Shown: piece after piece, positions 36,641 to 48,600 of the stretch
Layout of the letters: each line of letters begins with the position of its first letter
Numbering within the stretch: the stretch's first letter is position 1
NCBI RefSeq assembly: GCF_018139145.2
Contig: NC_059477.1
Coordinates: forward strand, 35,753,502 to 35,817,501
Direction of reading: 5' to 3'
DNA: 64,000 nucleotides
Source of the DNA: Gymnogyps californianus
Lineage: Eukaryota > Chordata > Aves > Accipitriformes > Cathartidae
Translations under genes and position numbers: made by a program
Notes under the pieces: generated by a model
What the model saw: the letters and a program-made list of their open reading frames with translations, nothing else
Told to the model about the DNA's origin: nothing
Databases searched by the model: none

Positions 36641-37074
36641 AGCCGGTAGCGCCCGCCCGGGGAGGGGTGAGGGGAGAGGCAGGCCGGGGTGCTGCGGCCA
36701 GGTCGTCGGTGCCGGAACGGTCTTTTTCGCCCTGTTTTAACCCAGCCTGAGGAGGTGACTTGTCTCCCCCCCCCCCCCCGCATAACCACGTATTTCTCTT
36801 TGATCGTTTCACAGCCTTATCTGCAAGTGAAGAGTCTGAATTCAGCTTAAATTGCTTTTTAGTCGCCGTGTCACGCATTCATCTGAATGACTGAATCCTA
36901 TCTGCCCGTGCGTGATTTTCGGAGCACGGGAGGCTAGCCGAGTTGAACGGGATATAGTTTGCACACAGTCCTGTAGGCATTCGCTGTCCTGTGCAGCTTG
37001 TTCGGCTGTACTGACTGCGCTCACCCTTACACTTAGGGTGTCACACCAACCCCTTCCAAAACCCCCTCTTTAGG

Positions 37075-38429
37075 CACACATATGCAAGAGTAGTTTTATT
37101 TACGAAAGATGTTTCAATGAAAATTTCTTAAAAGTCGAAAAAGATGATGCACGTTTACGGCGGAAATGACTTACAACAAATTGCACAAAATATTAACACT
37201 GATCATACAGTATTTCAAAGATTAACAGGCATGTGCTAAAGAAACTGTAGAGTCTAGAAATATCCCAAATATATCTCGTTTACAGATTGCTGTACAAAAA
37301 GCAGTTATAAATACTTCACATCTAGAAAAAATACACAGAACCTTTGAAATAGACTTTCCCTTACATATAAACAACCTTTGTAGAAAAAACAAAAACACCC
37401 GATACAGGCCAATCCCCCTGCTCCTAGATATGCTTGAACTAGTACTGGTTAGCACCAACATCTTCTTTTAAGTTTGTCACAAACAGGAGTTTTGAGTTTC
37501 GATTTTTGAAAATAATTTTAGCGTTTACAAGTTAATTAAGACCAAATGCGGACTACGAAAGATAACACAATATGCTACATTCATAACTTCATAGGAAGTA
37601 AGTACAGAGGAGGTGGAAGTAGAGAAACTATGTTGCAGTCAGAAGTGAAGGGTGGTTTGTGTAGTTCTCATTCATACAAGACTCCCGTTTGTGTCAGCAG
37701 TGAATTACTCTGACCCTGATCTTTCAGTTATGCACATGATTGATGAAGTCAATACCAGCAGTATCAGCCCTTTTAATCTATTCATTTTCTTGCTGTGTCA
37801 AAAGTCAAAACCCTTTCAAAATGCGACACCTGTTGTGAAGTTGTAATGACTGAAATGCACATTTCCCTAGAACACCTGTATGGAATTGCACTAAAAATAA
37901 AAAATAAAATATGTTTTGTAAAAGGGAGTCCAAGAAAGTTTATTACAGACAATTTGGCAGGCTCAGGTTTACGGTAACGCAGTGTTTCTACACACAGTTT
38001 TAAGACGAGAACAATTATAAATCTTTTTAAAAAAATCTACTAACTTTTCTTGTTAATATTAACATAAATTTCTTTAAGTTAGTAATCTGCCATTACAGGA
38101 GCATAGCACCAATTTAATATTTATTGCTGTCATTTATCCCTACAAATATATTTTCCCAAGATATTTACAACTGTACAAATATTCACAAAAGTGCAAAATT
38201 AAGACTTTATTCTGTGTAACCGTTCGTTGTGTTCAGTGTTGAGTCTCACGCATCATGATGACTGCCGTCTTGCCTTTCTTATTGCTGTGTGGTGAAAAGT
38301 CAGAACACCCTGCTGTGAGTACAGCGATTTGGAGTGAGGATTTTCAACAACTGTCTCTTCTCCCCCCTCACTCCCCACTCGCCTTCAGCTCCGTTACGTG
38401 CCGCAGTCACAGCCCACTGGAAAGTGTCT
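37075..38429 (-). other. NCKAP5: NCKAP5 3' UTR (inferred)
   Basis: AT-rich non-coding sequence extending leftwards from the NCKAP5 stop codon to the expected cleavage site after the minus-strand AATAAA at 37095-37100. Its length is about 1.35 kb. A Pumilio-type element (TGTAAATA on the minus strand) is at 38162-38169. The 3' end falls only about 0.3 kb from the edge of the LYPD1 CpG island. The extent is inferred from signals. Confidence 0.65.
37095..37100 (-). terminator. NCKAP5: Candidate NCKAP5 polyadenylation signal
   Basis: The plus-strand TTTATT reads AATAAA on the minus strand. It is followed, in transcript direction, by a G/T-rich region (GTGTGCC...GGGGGTTTTGG), the expected downstream element. 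Another minus-strand AATAAA near 38203-38208 could give a much shorter UTR. Confidence 0.6.
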
Positions 38430-38711
38430 CTATACATCGTTCGAGCCTTGGCTGGCGCAAGAGGAGAAGCTATCGTATAGAGAATCGCTCAAGGATTCTA
38501 AATTGTCCACGTCATGCCTACCCAAGTTATTTAAGGAAGCTTCTTCTCTCTTTCCATTTTCTTCCTTTTGTCCTTCAACCTTGTTCAGACAGTTCTTCTC
38601 TTTTTCTAATAGAAGTACGTTATTGCTGTTAAATTTATTGAGAGACTCCAGGGAAATTTTAGATAATCTATTCTGGGAATCTTCTTTTGTTTCTTCAGTT
38701 TGCTTCAATTT
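38430..38711 (-). CDS. NCKAP5: NCKAP5 terminal coding exon
   Basis: The exon starts after a consensus acceptor (TTATTACAG, AG at 38712-38713 on the plus strand) in phase 0 and encodes 93 residues before TAG at 38430-38432. The product is hydrophilic and charged, with a lysine/glutamate-rich, partly coiled-coil-like first part, and ends in an acidic and serine-rich motif (LESLSDSLYDSFSSCASQG) and SNDV. Assignment to NCKAP5 rests on position (NCKAP5 is the gene directly upstream of LYPD1, same strand, in human) and on my recollection of a conserved C-terminus in NCKAP5/NCKAP5L. Family members are large cytoskeleton- or microtubule-associated proteins. An internal Leu codon (TTG) near the exon start should not be taken as an initiator. 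All other exons of the gene lie outside the window. Confidence 0.82.
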   Translation of the reverse strand, partial: KLKQTEETKEDSQNRLSKISLESLNKFNSNNVLLLEKEKNCLNKVEGQKEENGKREEASLNNLGRHDVDNLESLSDSLYDSFSSCASQGSNDV

Positions 38712-41223
38712 CTGTAATAAGTGAGGGAAATATTAGAAACATATTTCTTATAAAAATAAAGTTATCCTACTGTACACCATTAATTACCGTCTTTCCAAAG
38801 TTCACAGGGTTAAAGGAAATAGATTGTTAGGTGCTTAATTATCTGTTATAATTAAATAGAACATTAATGTCCATTTTAGGATAAATCATAACTTTAATGA
38901 TTCTGCTGAGACAAACAGGACTCCATTTACAAAACAGTTAAGTGCTATTAATGTCTTAAGTAGCAGATCCTGGGTATGCATGTGTTAAGTGTCTCCAGCA
39001 TCTTCACAGTAATTTACATCTTCTCCTTTACGAATACTTTTGGGGGTACGTTTAAAATGGGTATTTGTTTAAGTAGAGTTCGGAGTCTGCTAAAAAAAAG
39101 GTGCATAGACACGTTCAGAGGAGAAACCAGCATTTTCCATAAATTACAGGCGCAAATGAAACTTGCTAGAGAATAACCTCACATTTTGCATGTGTAAGCC
39201 TATTGATTTCCACGGACCCAAACCCTCTCTAATAGACAAGAAAGCAACAAGACAGGAAATTATACTGAACTGGGCCAATCCCCACAGACCAGAATCAATC
39301 AGATATTGGCCAGGCCTACTCGGAGAAGTGTTGTAATTCTGCGGGAACACCGGACGATATATTAGCACATTATATTAAAAACGCACAGTAGGATTATACA
39401 AGAGTAATTTTATCCCTTTGTTAGCTACTGGTATTTTCATCAGAGATCTGACCAAGGAATAGTTAGGGAACTGTGTAGGGAGCAGTTCAATAAAAATGAC
39501 CTGCCGTTCATACACAGGGTGTTTCAAAATCTCTGTAACTAACTCCTCTTACAGATAATGTTATCACAGAAATATGAGATAACATTCAACATTTTATAGG
39601 ACTCTTGGAGAGGTAAGGTGCAAGAATTCTGAGATACGCTGTCAGAGTGCAAGCCATTCCTCATTTTTGGTATTACCATCAGATAGCGAAGACTGAATCA
39701 GTAAATTACTGTCAATCCAAGACATGAATATTTTGGTTTAGATAGAAAATGAAATGGTATTTTAAGCACACTGAAAATATAGCATGGCCGGACGTATGGA
39801 TGATGTGGGTCATTACATACACGGTTTTAAAGGGTCATTAGAATTTTTTGAAGAATTCAAGTTTCAAGTCAGTCAAATATTGTGCATGCTGTGCTGCTTA
39901 TGCTCGGAAATCTTGGGCAAGAGGAAGACAAACTGTTACATAGTTTGATTGCTTGTTTTTATGGCTAGATAAAAATCGAAATGCCAGTCCAATGCCTGTT
40001 TATGTTGTGATCTTGTCATATTTCATAAGCTAACAATGCCTGGATCAGGTTAGTATTTTTATCAAATGTTTCAAACATACTTAGGCAAAGCAACAGGAGA
40101 TACTAACGTCTTAGTAAATGAAAATTTTCTGTTTGGTTCATTACTTAATCTTCAGTCTAAAAGGTTTTAAGGGATGTTATGTTAGATTCTGATTTTAGAT
40201 GACAGTTAAAACTAAGGTATTCAATATCTGTAATTACAATGTTTTTTGAAATAGAGGAATATAACCCTTGGTAATGGGAACAAACACAAAATTAGGACCC
40301 TTCAGTAGAAATTCTCCACAATTTTAGCTTAAAATGTTCTTCCCTTTGCCCTCATTTAAAATATTATACACTATTACTGAAACAGTTGTTTCACTTCTCT
40401 GTAGGCCAGATGAGAAAATTCTGAGATATGGCATCAATAACATACATATTAGCACTCTTTGCTCTTCAGAGTACTAAGCCTAAAATACTTTGTTATATGA
40501 CAGACTAATGATTTTTCTTTGCATATATTTTTCCCACTTCACAGCTTTTCTTTAGATAAATTGAATGTGGCTACTTAGCACAGACTTGGGTCTGCAAGAA
40601 GTCAATACCGGTGTTAGTAAGGTCTATGATAAAACTTTAATTGATTCAAATGGAGCCAATTTCAACTCTTGGGTAGGAGGAGCAGAGACACCTAGAGCAT
40701 TTGCTGCACAGAGCAGCCCAGGTGAAGTATCACAATAAGAGTCAGATCTTCGGCTGGCTGAAGAATAGATTTAAACCACAGGACAAACTGGAGTGAATTC
40801 AGCAGTATATTCTGCACATACGTACTATCAATAATTTATTATACCCTACAAGCACAACCTAGACTACAATCCTACTTTAAACACACCCTAGTTTCTCATT
40901 TAATATAAGGCTAACAGTTTAAAAAATATATTAGAGAAACTGCAGGGAACAAAAGTATTCTCTACAGATTTTATGCAAAATCATTGAATCAAATGAAATT
41001 GAAGTGAACTGAAGTGAAGCCCATCAGTGAAACCCACTGGCAAAAGATACACAGAGTAGTGAACAGTACATCTACAATACATCAAGAATTAAAGGAAAAA
41101 CTAATTCTAAAAGTTGTTGTAGCAAAATTTATTACTAAAGTAGAGACAGAATAAGTTATGGATATTTTTTGGACATACAGTTGTCCTTTTTAGATGTCTT
41201 AATGCCCAGTTACATCCTTTTGT

Positions 41224-41243
41224 AAAAAAAAAAAAAAAAAAAA
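41224..41243. repeat. Poly(A) tract
   Basis: Twenty consecutive A residues in the inferred NCKAP5 intron. No retroposon body was recognised beside it. Confidence 0.95.
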
Positions 41244-42244
41244 TCTTTTCCTTTCTTTAACACCTTACTGCAATAGTATGCAAGTGTGCAAAGGTAATGC
41301 TCATGTGATGTGGCAAGTAATACTTCGCATTTTTTCCTTTGATGTAGGTGTCATCTGTTTGGCTACAATACACTGTTTCAGGCCACCTATTCCTAATTTT
41401 ATAATCAGGTAAGAATGTGGGGTCATCTGGATGGGACTTTTGGTAGGAAATTAATATTCTAGAACTGTACTCAGATATCAGATGTACAACATGTACAATA
41501 TGATCTTATCTCACGATTTTATTAGCACAGCTGCACTTAAATCTGTTAAATTTTCTGTTAAATCATATATGGAATAAAAATATATTTGTAGTTAGAAAGT
41601 TAAAATATGATATTCTAGTCCTTGACACATAGAAGAAAACTCATTCACAGCCTGAGCTCCATGAGCAGAAATAAAGAAAACTTTAAGCGGATATTAATGT
41701 AAGAATCTGCATAATCAACAAATCATTTTCTCCCACAGTATCAAAATTATGTACATTCCTAGAGTTGAAAAGTCACTGATAATTTCTTTAAACTTGGTGT
41801 GTCAGAACAAATGTTACCCCAAGTCCTTTAAGAATTTTTTCTCTAGTTACTATAGATACAATTTGGAAAAAATTACCAACGAGTATTTATTTAGATTCAT
41901 CCTTAATTAAGGTTCTTATTTTTTATGGCAGTCACAACATTTGCTAGATGAATCAAAAGGCAAAACGAAAGCAACTATTATTAGAATTCGTTTGATAAAT
42001 TGTGTATGTGGTTGAGTAGTGTCTTTAGTTTTGTTAATGTAGATTTGTTACTGACTTCAGCAGAGTTACAGATATAACAAAGAACAAGGGTTAGCCCAGA
42101 GATGTTAGTATTGTGCATTTTAAAGTAATTAGTTCATTAATTCATTTGAGAGTCACACTAATGTGAATCAGTAGCTTTTCCTGCAGATAGGAACATTTGG
42201 CAGCAGTTCAGATGTGTTTTGTATCCACGAGAACTGGGTGAGAT

Positions 42245-42345
42245 CTGGTAATAGTGTAGCGAGCACCTAACCTCTAAGTCATGGGTTCCAATCAAATCTT
42301 TCCTATATTAGTAGTGACTTGCTGCATAATGAACAGGTGGTTTTA
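42245..42345 (+). mobile_element. MIR-like ancient SINE fragment with tRNA-like head
   Basis: The sequence has a TAGTGTAGCGAGCACC block and a B-box-like GGGTTCCAATC (about 42283-42293), then a GTGACTTGCTGCATAATGAAC block that resembles the MIR core segment (CACTGACTTGCTGTGTGACC). This order is that of a plus-strand MIR. Divergence is high and the end points are approximate. It is not a functional tRNA gene, because no cloverleaf with acceptor stem can be drawn. Confidence 0.55.
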
Positions 42346-42624
42346 TCACTACAGAAAAAAAAGGACTTGGTGATTTTGTTCAGTGTTGCTAGAAGAGTTA
42401 AGATGGGACCAACAGTACATGCTTGCTCTCAGACAGGGTTCTTCTCAGAAGTAATACTTAAAGCCGTTTCAGCCTGAAGGTGTTGACTTTGCTGCTGACT
42501 ATTCTGCATCTGTTCTATGAATAAATAAGGTGTCTGCTGCATTCGGTGTGGTCACTATACATTTTCCTAAGTATTAACTTAAGGGAAAAGATAAAAACAT
42601 GTAGTCACAGATTTTGGTCTAACC

Positions 42625-42644
42625 AAAAAAAAAAAAAAAAAAAA
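42625..42644. repeat. Poly(A) tract
   Basis: Twenty consecutive A residues followed by GAAAAG. A simple repeat in the inferred NCKAP5 intron. Confidence 0.95.
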
Positions 42645-45600
42645 GAAAAGCTCAATGCAGAAAAGGACTGTGATTTTCACAGTGCCTCTGTAAAAGCGTT
42701 GGCCCATCATCCTAAAGCAGATCAATGTATAGCTTGTTTTACTTATACTAACTATATTTTTGTATAGAAAATCCATACTGTTATAGCCTTAGGGTATGGG
42801 GAGCATTTGTTGTTCTACTCTGTGTAAGCGGAGAGCTTCCCACCACTGGAGTTTCTTAGCTAGTCAGTATGGGGTGCTTTATATCACCTGAGAGCAGTGA
42901 CTAGTTGTCAGAAGAGGAGAAACTCTATCATCTGACATAATACAGACATTCATCAAGAGTCACATCACTTTGAAATAAACTCATGAGTCATGAATCAGAA
43001 TAATGTTTCATTGTTGGCAACATCCTAAAGGGAATAACTAAAACCCATTAGTGATATAATAAAATCTGGCATGTCACTTCAAGCACAGCAAATTAGGAAA
43101 AAAAACCCTAGCCTGCAGTTACACTGATACATTATAAATAGGTGTTACTTCTACATTAATGCATCACATTAGATTTTTTTTTAAACTCTAAAAATGAGAG
43201 GTCACATGTGGGTAGAATGAGTTTTCAGTGCTGTGTGATCAAGGACCAGTCACAACCGTAGCTGTTCTGAATGGCACAAAGACTCTGCAGGTCTAGTAGG
43301 AAGGAGCAGGGAAGGATGGGCTGGTTCATAGGTACAAAGGACCCCACAGCTGGCATGCAGAAAGGAATGCAACAGCAAGTCCATTTCTTCTATATGCTAA
43401 CACGCAGAAGCTCTGATTGCCTGGAGGTCAGGCTATGCTTATAAGGCATGCCAGAGCCCAGAATTAGCAATGAACCATTCTGCAGGATAAATGTATTTTC
43501 CAGCTGTCTAAGTTTAGTTAACCAGCACTTTAAAGGGCTCAGAATCAGTTACACACAAGAATAAAATGAACTTTATTTATGTCTCTCATGCACTGGGCAA
43601 TTTAGTTTTTAGATTAACACAAAAGCAAGAAGGGCATTGCTTCAAGTGAAGTATAACTGCAAAACACTATTGGGTAAAAACAACTAAATTGCTATGAGAA
43701 TTAAATATAGATCAACAAAATCAATACTTAATTGTATAACTCAAGGTCTTTCACTTCAGATCTGATCTCTAATAGGAGATACAAAGTATGTTCATTTTTT
43801 ATTTTTTTAGTTATTATTTAAAAGTTTATTGTGAAGGAAAACAATTTTCTAGATTTTTACCTTTTTAAAATCTGTTAGTTACTTTGTCTGCATATGTTCA
43901 AGGTAAACTTGATCCCACAATGCCACTGTTTCTTATTTTAAATTCAGACTTTTACCAATTTAGATATCCTCTAGTCCTAAAATTGCTTTGTATGTATGAC
44001 ACAACAGGTCTAAGTGGGATATGCAGTTGCAGCATTACACAGGTTGCTCATATAGAACCTGTTTAGTAGGACATTTTTAATATGTTCACAGCTTCTTGTA
44101 AAATAGGTGTATTGAGATACAGAGCAGTATTCTGGTCAGAGGTATACTGGTGTAATCAGAAGTAACTTCTCACCGAATTCAGTGGCATTACGTGACCAGT
44201 TTGCAGTAGAAAGGTGTAATATGAAAAGGGTTGGTTTTGAACTACCAGGTAGTAGCTTTCTATCAGCTACTGTGGAAAGTGAACAATCTCCAGATCTCAT
44301 TTAACATCAGGTGGACAGGTAACACTCTGCAGTGAAAATAGTTGTACAGTCACATCCAGGAAACTACAAAGGTGAAGGCTGTAACTGCATGACCTCTGCT
44401 GTATTACAGCTGAGCTAAAAATGTGATGTTTGAACTGCTTTCTCTTTAAAGCATAACCTTAAATAATAAGATAAGCCTTGCTCTCCCTTGTATATTGTCA
44501 GCTTTCATCTATTTTCTGGACTGACAGTAAAATAATTTTTGAAATAATGAATCACTTTTCTTTTTTCTACTTGAGCAGAAATCCCACAATTATTTTGCTG
44601 TAGCAGACAATGACATTCTCAAAGACACACCGTCAGATTTTAAAGATAAACAGTAAGTGCCAGTTTCTTTTCTTGGGAAAAAATGCATTGATATGAAGTA
44701 TTTTTAAGTTCGTTAGTCTGTTCAGCAGTTTATAGGAAAACCATATATACTAGGTACATATCAGCCACTTACGGCATTACGGGTAATATAACAATGACAA
44801 CAGAACCAAAGCTTGCCTACTGTATTTAAGAGTATAACAATCTACAAATATATTTTAGTATCACAAGGACAGCATTTCTGATGATCCTGAATTGTAAGTA
44901 AATTACCTTAGAGGAAATAAAGCTGATTAGCATGAACTGTGTATGATTCATAGCTGCAGATCTGGACAAAACAGCTATCGCTTAATGATTAAGTGACTGA
45001 AGAGTTGAGACTTATGTTGTCTATAGCTTGAATTCTTGAGTGGTTTAGGAGATAAAAGATAGTTTAGTGAATTGAGCCTTATGCTTTCAAAAGCATAATT
45101 TTCATTATGATGAGAAAATTATGAATTATCAAAATGATGAGATGACTAGGTACATTCAGCATTCTAATGCCAAGAATATCATCCTCATAATTTACAAAGT
45201 ATATGATTATTTTGTTGATATGACAAGACTGTTTGACCTGATTAGGTATATACCAACCCTCTTTGAACTTTTGGATAATTTAATAAACCAGGATTTTCAG
45301 GTCCCAGTTTCCAGGTCAGGTAAATCTAGCTTTTTACCTTCTGCTCAGTTATGAATGAATAATAAAATGAATGCCACAAATGTGGTTGTCTTCTTTCTCA
45401 TAGTGCCTCAGAATGGCCGCTGGCTGCATCAACTGTGCATGGACAAAGTTTATTTAAAACGGAGTAAGAAAATATAATTCTAAGTGGCAATACCTTGGAA
45501 AATGGTCACAATGCAGGTGCTCAGTCAAGTGTGTTGAGGGGATTTATTAAAAAGAAAAGCAATTAAACACCAGTACTTATCACTCTGTTCACATTGGTGG

Positions 45601-48600
45601 AATCACCAATTTTGCGTCTCACAGAGGGAATCTACCCACTAAAAGCAATGCTTACTGCAATCAGAGGCTCATCACAAGGCATTAAGGAAGAAATATCCAT
45701 GGTGAGAAAGGAAGCTGATAGTGTTTAGAACCTGATAGACTGAAAATGAGCACGACATGCATAGGATACTCTTTATTTTTCAGAAATTCTTTTAGCTCTA
45801 CTTGTAAAGGGAGTTAAATAACAAAATTGTTCTGATTTTCTAGTGATGGGAAAAAAATCACAGTGAAAAAAAATTCATACTGAAAGATAAGATTGCTGAC
45901 AAAGTTATTGAACTTGACTCAACCATTTGAAGTTCAATACTATTCCTTGACAGAATTATGTTGAGGGTTATGTTGCCAGTGATAACGTACCGAATGGTAC
46001 TGGAACTATGCAGTCCTAAGTATAGGACTGTTTCAGTCTTTATCAGACTGTATTTCACCACACAGCATTTACGTATACAGAGGTTTGTCCTACTGAATGA
46101 AAGTAGTTGTCCTTACCTTGATGAAAGTATGGCTGATTGGTTCAATAAATAAGGGGCTTTATAAAAAGAGGGCTACAATTTTATCCTAGATTAGAGGCTT
46201 GGAGGATTTTTTTTTTTTTTTTTAAATTGAGATACTTACTCAGAACTGAATCAAGAAGGGGAAAAAAGTATAGTTCAAGAAAGATTTTTTAGATCTAATA
46301 CAAAATGTGGTTCTTGAAGAGACAGATTCTATGCCACATTAGGCTGTAGCAAAAAATTCCTCTCAAACTCAGTAAATGCAAGATCGTACTCATACAACAT
46401 ATAATCTCACTGACATTTTCAGTAATTGGGGTCATTTTTCTGTATGGCTGAACTATTCTCAGACTATTGTTCCTAAGTATTAGCTGTGTTCTTACCTGTC
46501 TTCATCTTCCACCTTTGGCTTTTTGAACATGACTATTTATTTTGGTAATTATAAAGACACTTATCCACTCACTCTCTAGTGAAGTCTGAGTTCCTGGCCT
46601 GTAATGTCTGTATGTCGGTCACCCAGCATACTGATGGAAAACGGAATTGCACTTCAAAACTGTACTGCAAATGGTAATTGGTAGTGGGCAATGATTTTCC
46701 ACACTAGTAGTCCTCTCTTTTGAGTACTGGACTACATTCACTTCAGGTTAGCCTGTGACTATCCAAGGTACATCAGCTGACCTAAGGGCAAAAGGATAGA
46801 AGCAGCAGATAGAGAAGGAGCAATGTTATGTGGCAGCATCAAGAGCAAATCAGCAGTATGAAGAAACCATGTAGAAATAATTCTCCCAGCTATGAAAACT
46901 GGCTTGTTGTATGCACTAAGAGGGCTGCGCTCTCTGCAGGGGAGTTCAAAGACTATGAATCTCTGCTGGAAGATCTGCAGAGGAAAGAAAGGGAATATCC
47001 CTTCTTACCGGTTTTAAAGATGATTCATAGAGGTCATTTAAACAACGGAGTGAGCTCCCCAGCAAACAATTTTCTCATTTTTAGCCTCTGAGGAGGACAG
47101 TTTGGAAGAGACAAACAATCTTTCCAGACCCATCAGTCCACCTCTGCGTGACTGCACGTTTAGCCGCTGTGGAGGGAGCCTCCATGTCTGCATACACAGT
47201 GCACACACATCAGAACGATACCTCTTCTAAGCTCTCAGGAAGCAGAAATAGAGCGGTGATAATTTTCACATTTGGAAGCATGATCTTCTTTATTCTTAAA
47301 AAATTCTGAATTAGCATGCTTAAACCCCACCCCAACAAAACAGTTTATTTTTAGAGCCTGAAGTTGTCATTTTCCTTTCCACTCCAGATTTTAATCAACT
47401 CTCTACATATCAGAGGTTTTTTACCTCTAATGAATCTAACCAAAAAACACTGCCCTTTAGGTGTGCCCTCCTTTATAAGGATGTGGATACCACCTTCCCT
47501 AAGTGAGGGTTAGGGGATGCGGCTGGGCAATCATGCCACATGTTGCACTGGTAAGTGCTCCTGGAGGCAGCAGAGGAAGAGGCTGTAGCCCAGGTTGCCT
47601 TCCCAGTAGTTGCAGCCTGAACTATGTGCATACTGTTTTCTGACCCTGTGCAATGAGACTACAAAAGTTCCTTTGTAATCAGAGAAAACTGGGACAGGAT
47701 AGATGCAAATAATGACACTGGTTACATGACTGCACTTGCCACCTCTTCAGCTGACATTATGATCTGCACAATTTTCAGTACTGATTCAAGCAAAGCATGA
47801 ATTGCAGAATGGAAACCTATGTTTAAGTTCATCTGCCACGAAATCCTACATAACAGTACAGTTATTTACAGGTACTTTCTAAATTTATGCAAACAATTTA
47901 TCTTTGCTGTAGGGCAGAATACTTTGAGGGACAGAGGCACAACATGAACAAAAATCTGAGCAAGAGTTTCAGATATAGGCTGCAGAACCAAATTAAAGTA
48001 GAAAGATAAATCCTCGCTTGCAATTTTTAGTTCATTTCAGTACACCAAGTTGTATCAATAAAGAGCCCATAGTATAAGTCAGCTAGAAAATAAATGCTAT
48101 GAAGGATGTTCCATTTTATGTCATTTGAATTTGATTAGTGATTAGTCTTGGCGGTTAAACCACATGGGAACAGTAATCAAGGTTTCTCTACTGCGGTTCT
48201 GTAACAACTGGAAAACACTGTTGGCTCACGTCCTATACCATGATGGGATATTAACCTAAAATCTAATTAATCTATGAATGAATTACAGTTCTAGAAACAT
48301 ACTATATTATAATCAATTTTAAGTGAGTTCCTAACAGAAGATAAGATGAAGAAAAAGCTGTAAAATTACCAGAGGTTGATAAATTCTGTTTACTGTGACT
48401 GATGATTTTTATGGAGGATAATTTTACAATCCATCAAACTTTTGTCAGTTCAAGAATCATGCTGCCAAACATATGCAGTAAATTAATTTTTAAATTTACA
48501 TATTTATTAAAAATCTTATTGAAAACAGCAGGAAGTAAGCCTTGTTTGAATAATAAAATAACTTGTTATTCTACTGGAAAGAACACAAAAAAACCCAGCC

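Larger units (their letters stand above)
34420..36750. promoter_or_regulatory. LYPD1: CpG island covering the LYPD1 promoter and first exon
   Basis: A dense, CpG-rich block in an otherwise AT-rich window spans LYPD1 intron 1, exon 1 and the region upstream of the start codon. GC-box-like motifs (for example GGGGCGGGG near 35711-35718) and G-runs (12 G at 35936-35947) are present, with no convincing TATA box near the expected start. This fits a TATA-less CpG-island promoter driving LYPD1 to the left. The exact transcription start is not determinable; it should lie above 35428. An opposite-strand (plus) transcript from the same island is possible but unsupported. Confidence 0.85.

Noticed and set aside
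34418..36878. Many long open frames on both strands, up to 292 codons
   Set aside because: They lie in the CpG island, where stop codons are rare. The products are Arg/Pro/Ala/Gly-rich in all frames, and the only real coding part is the 52-bp LYPD1 exon 1.
42245..42300. tRNA-like A and B boxes
   Set aside because: Considered as a tRNA gene, but there is no acceptor stem or anticodon arm, and the following sequence matches the MIR core, so it is annotated as a SINE fossil.
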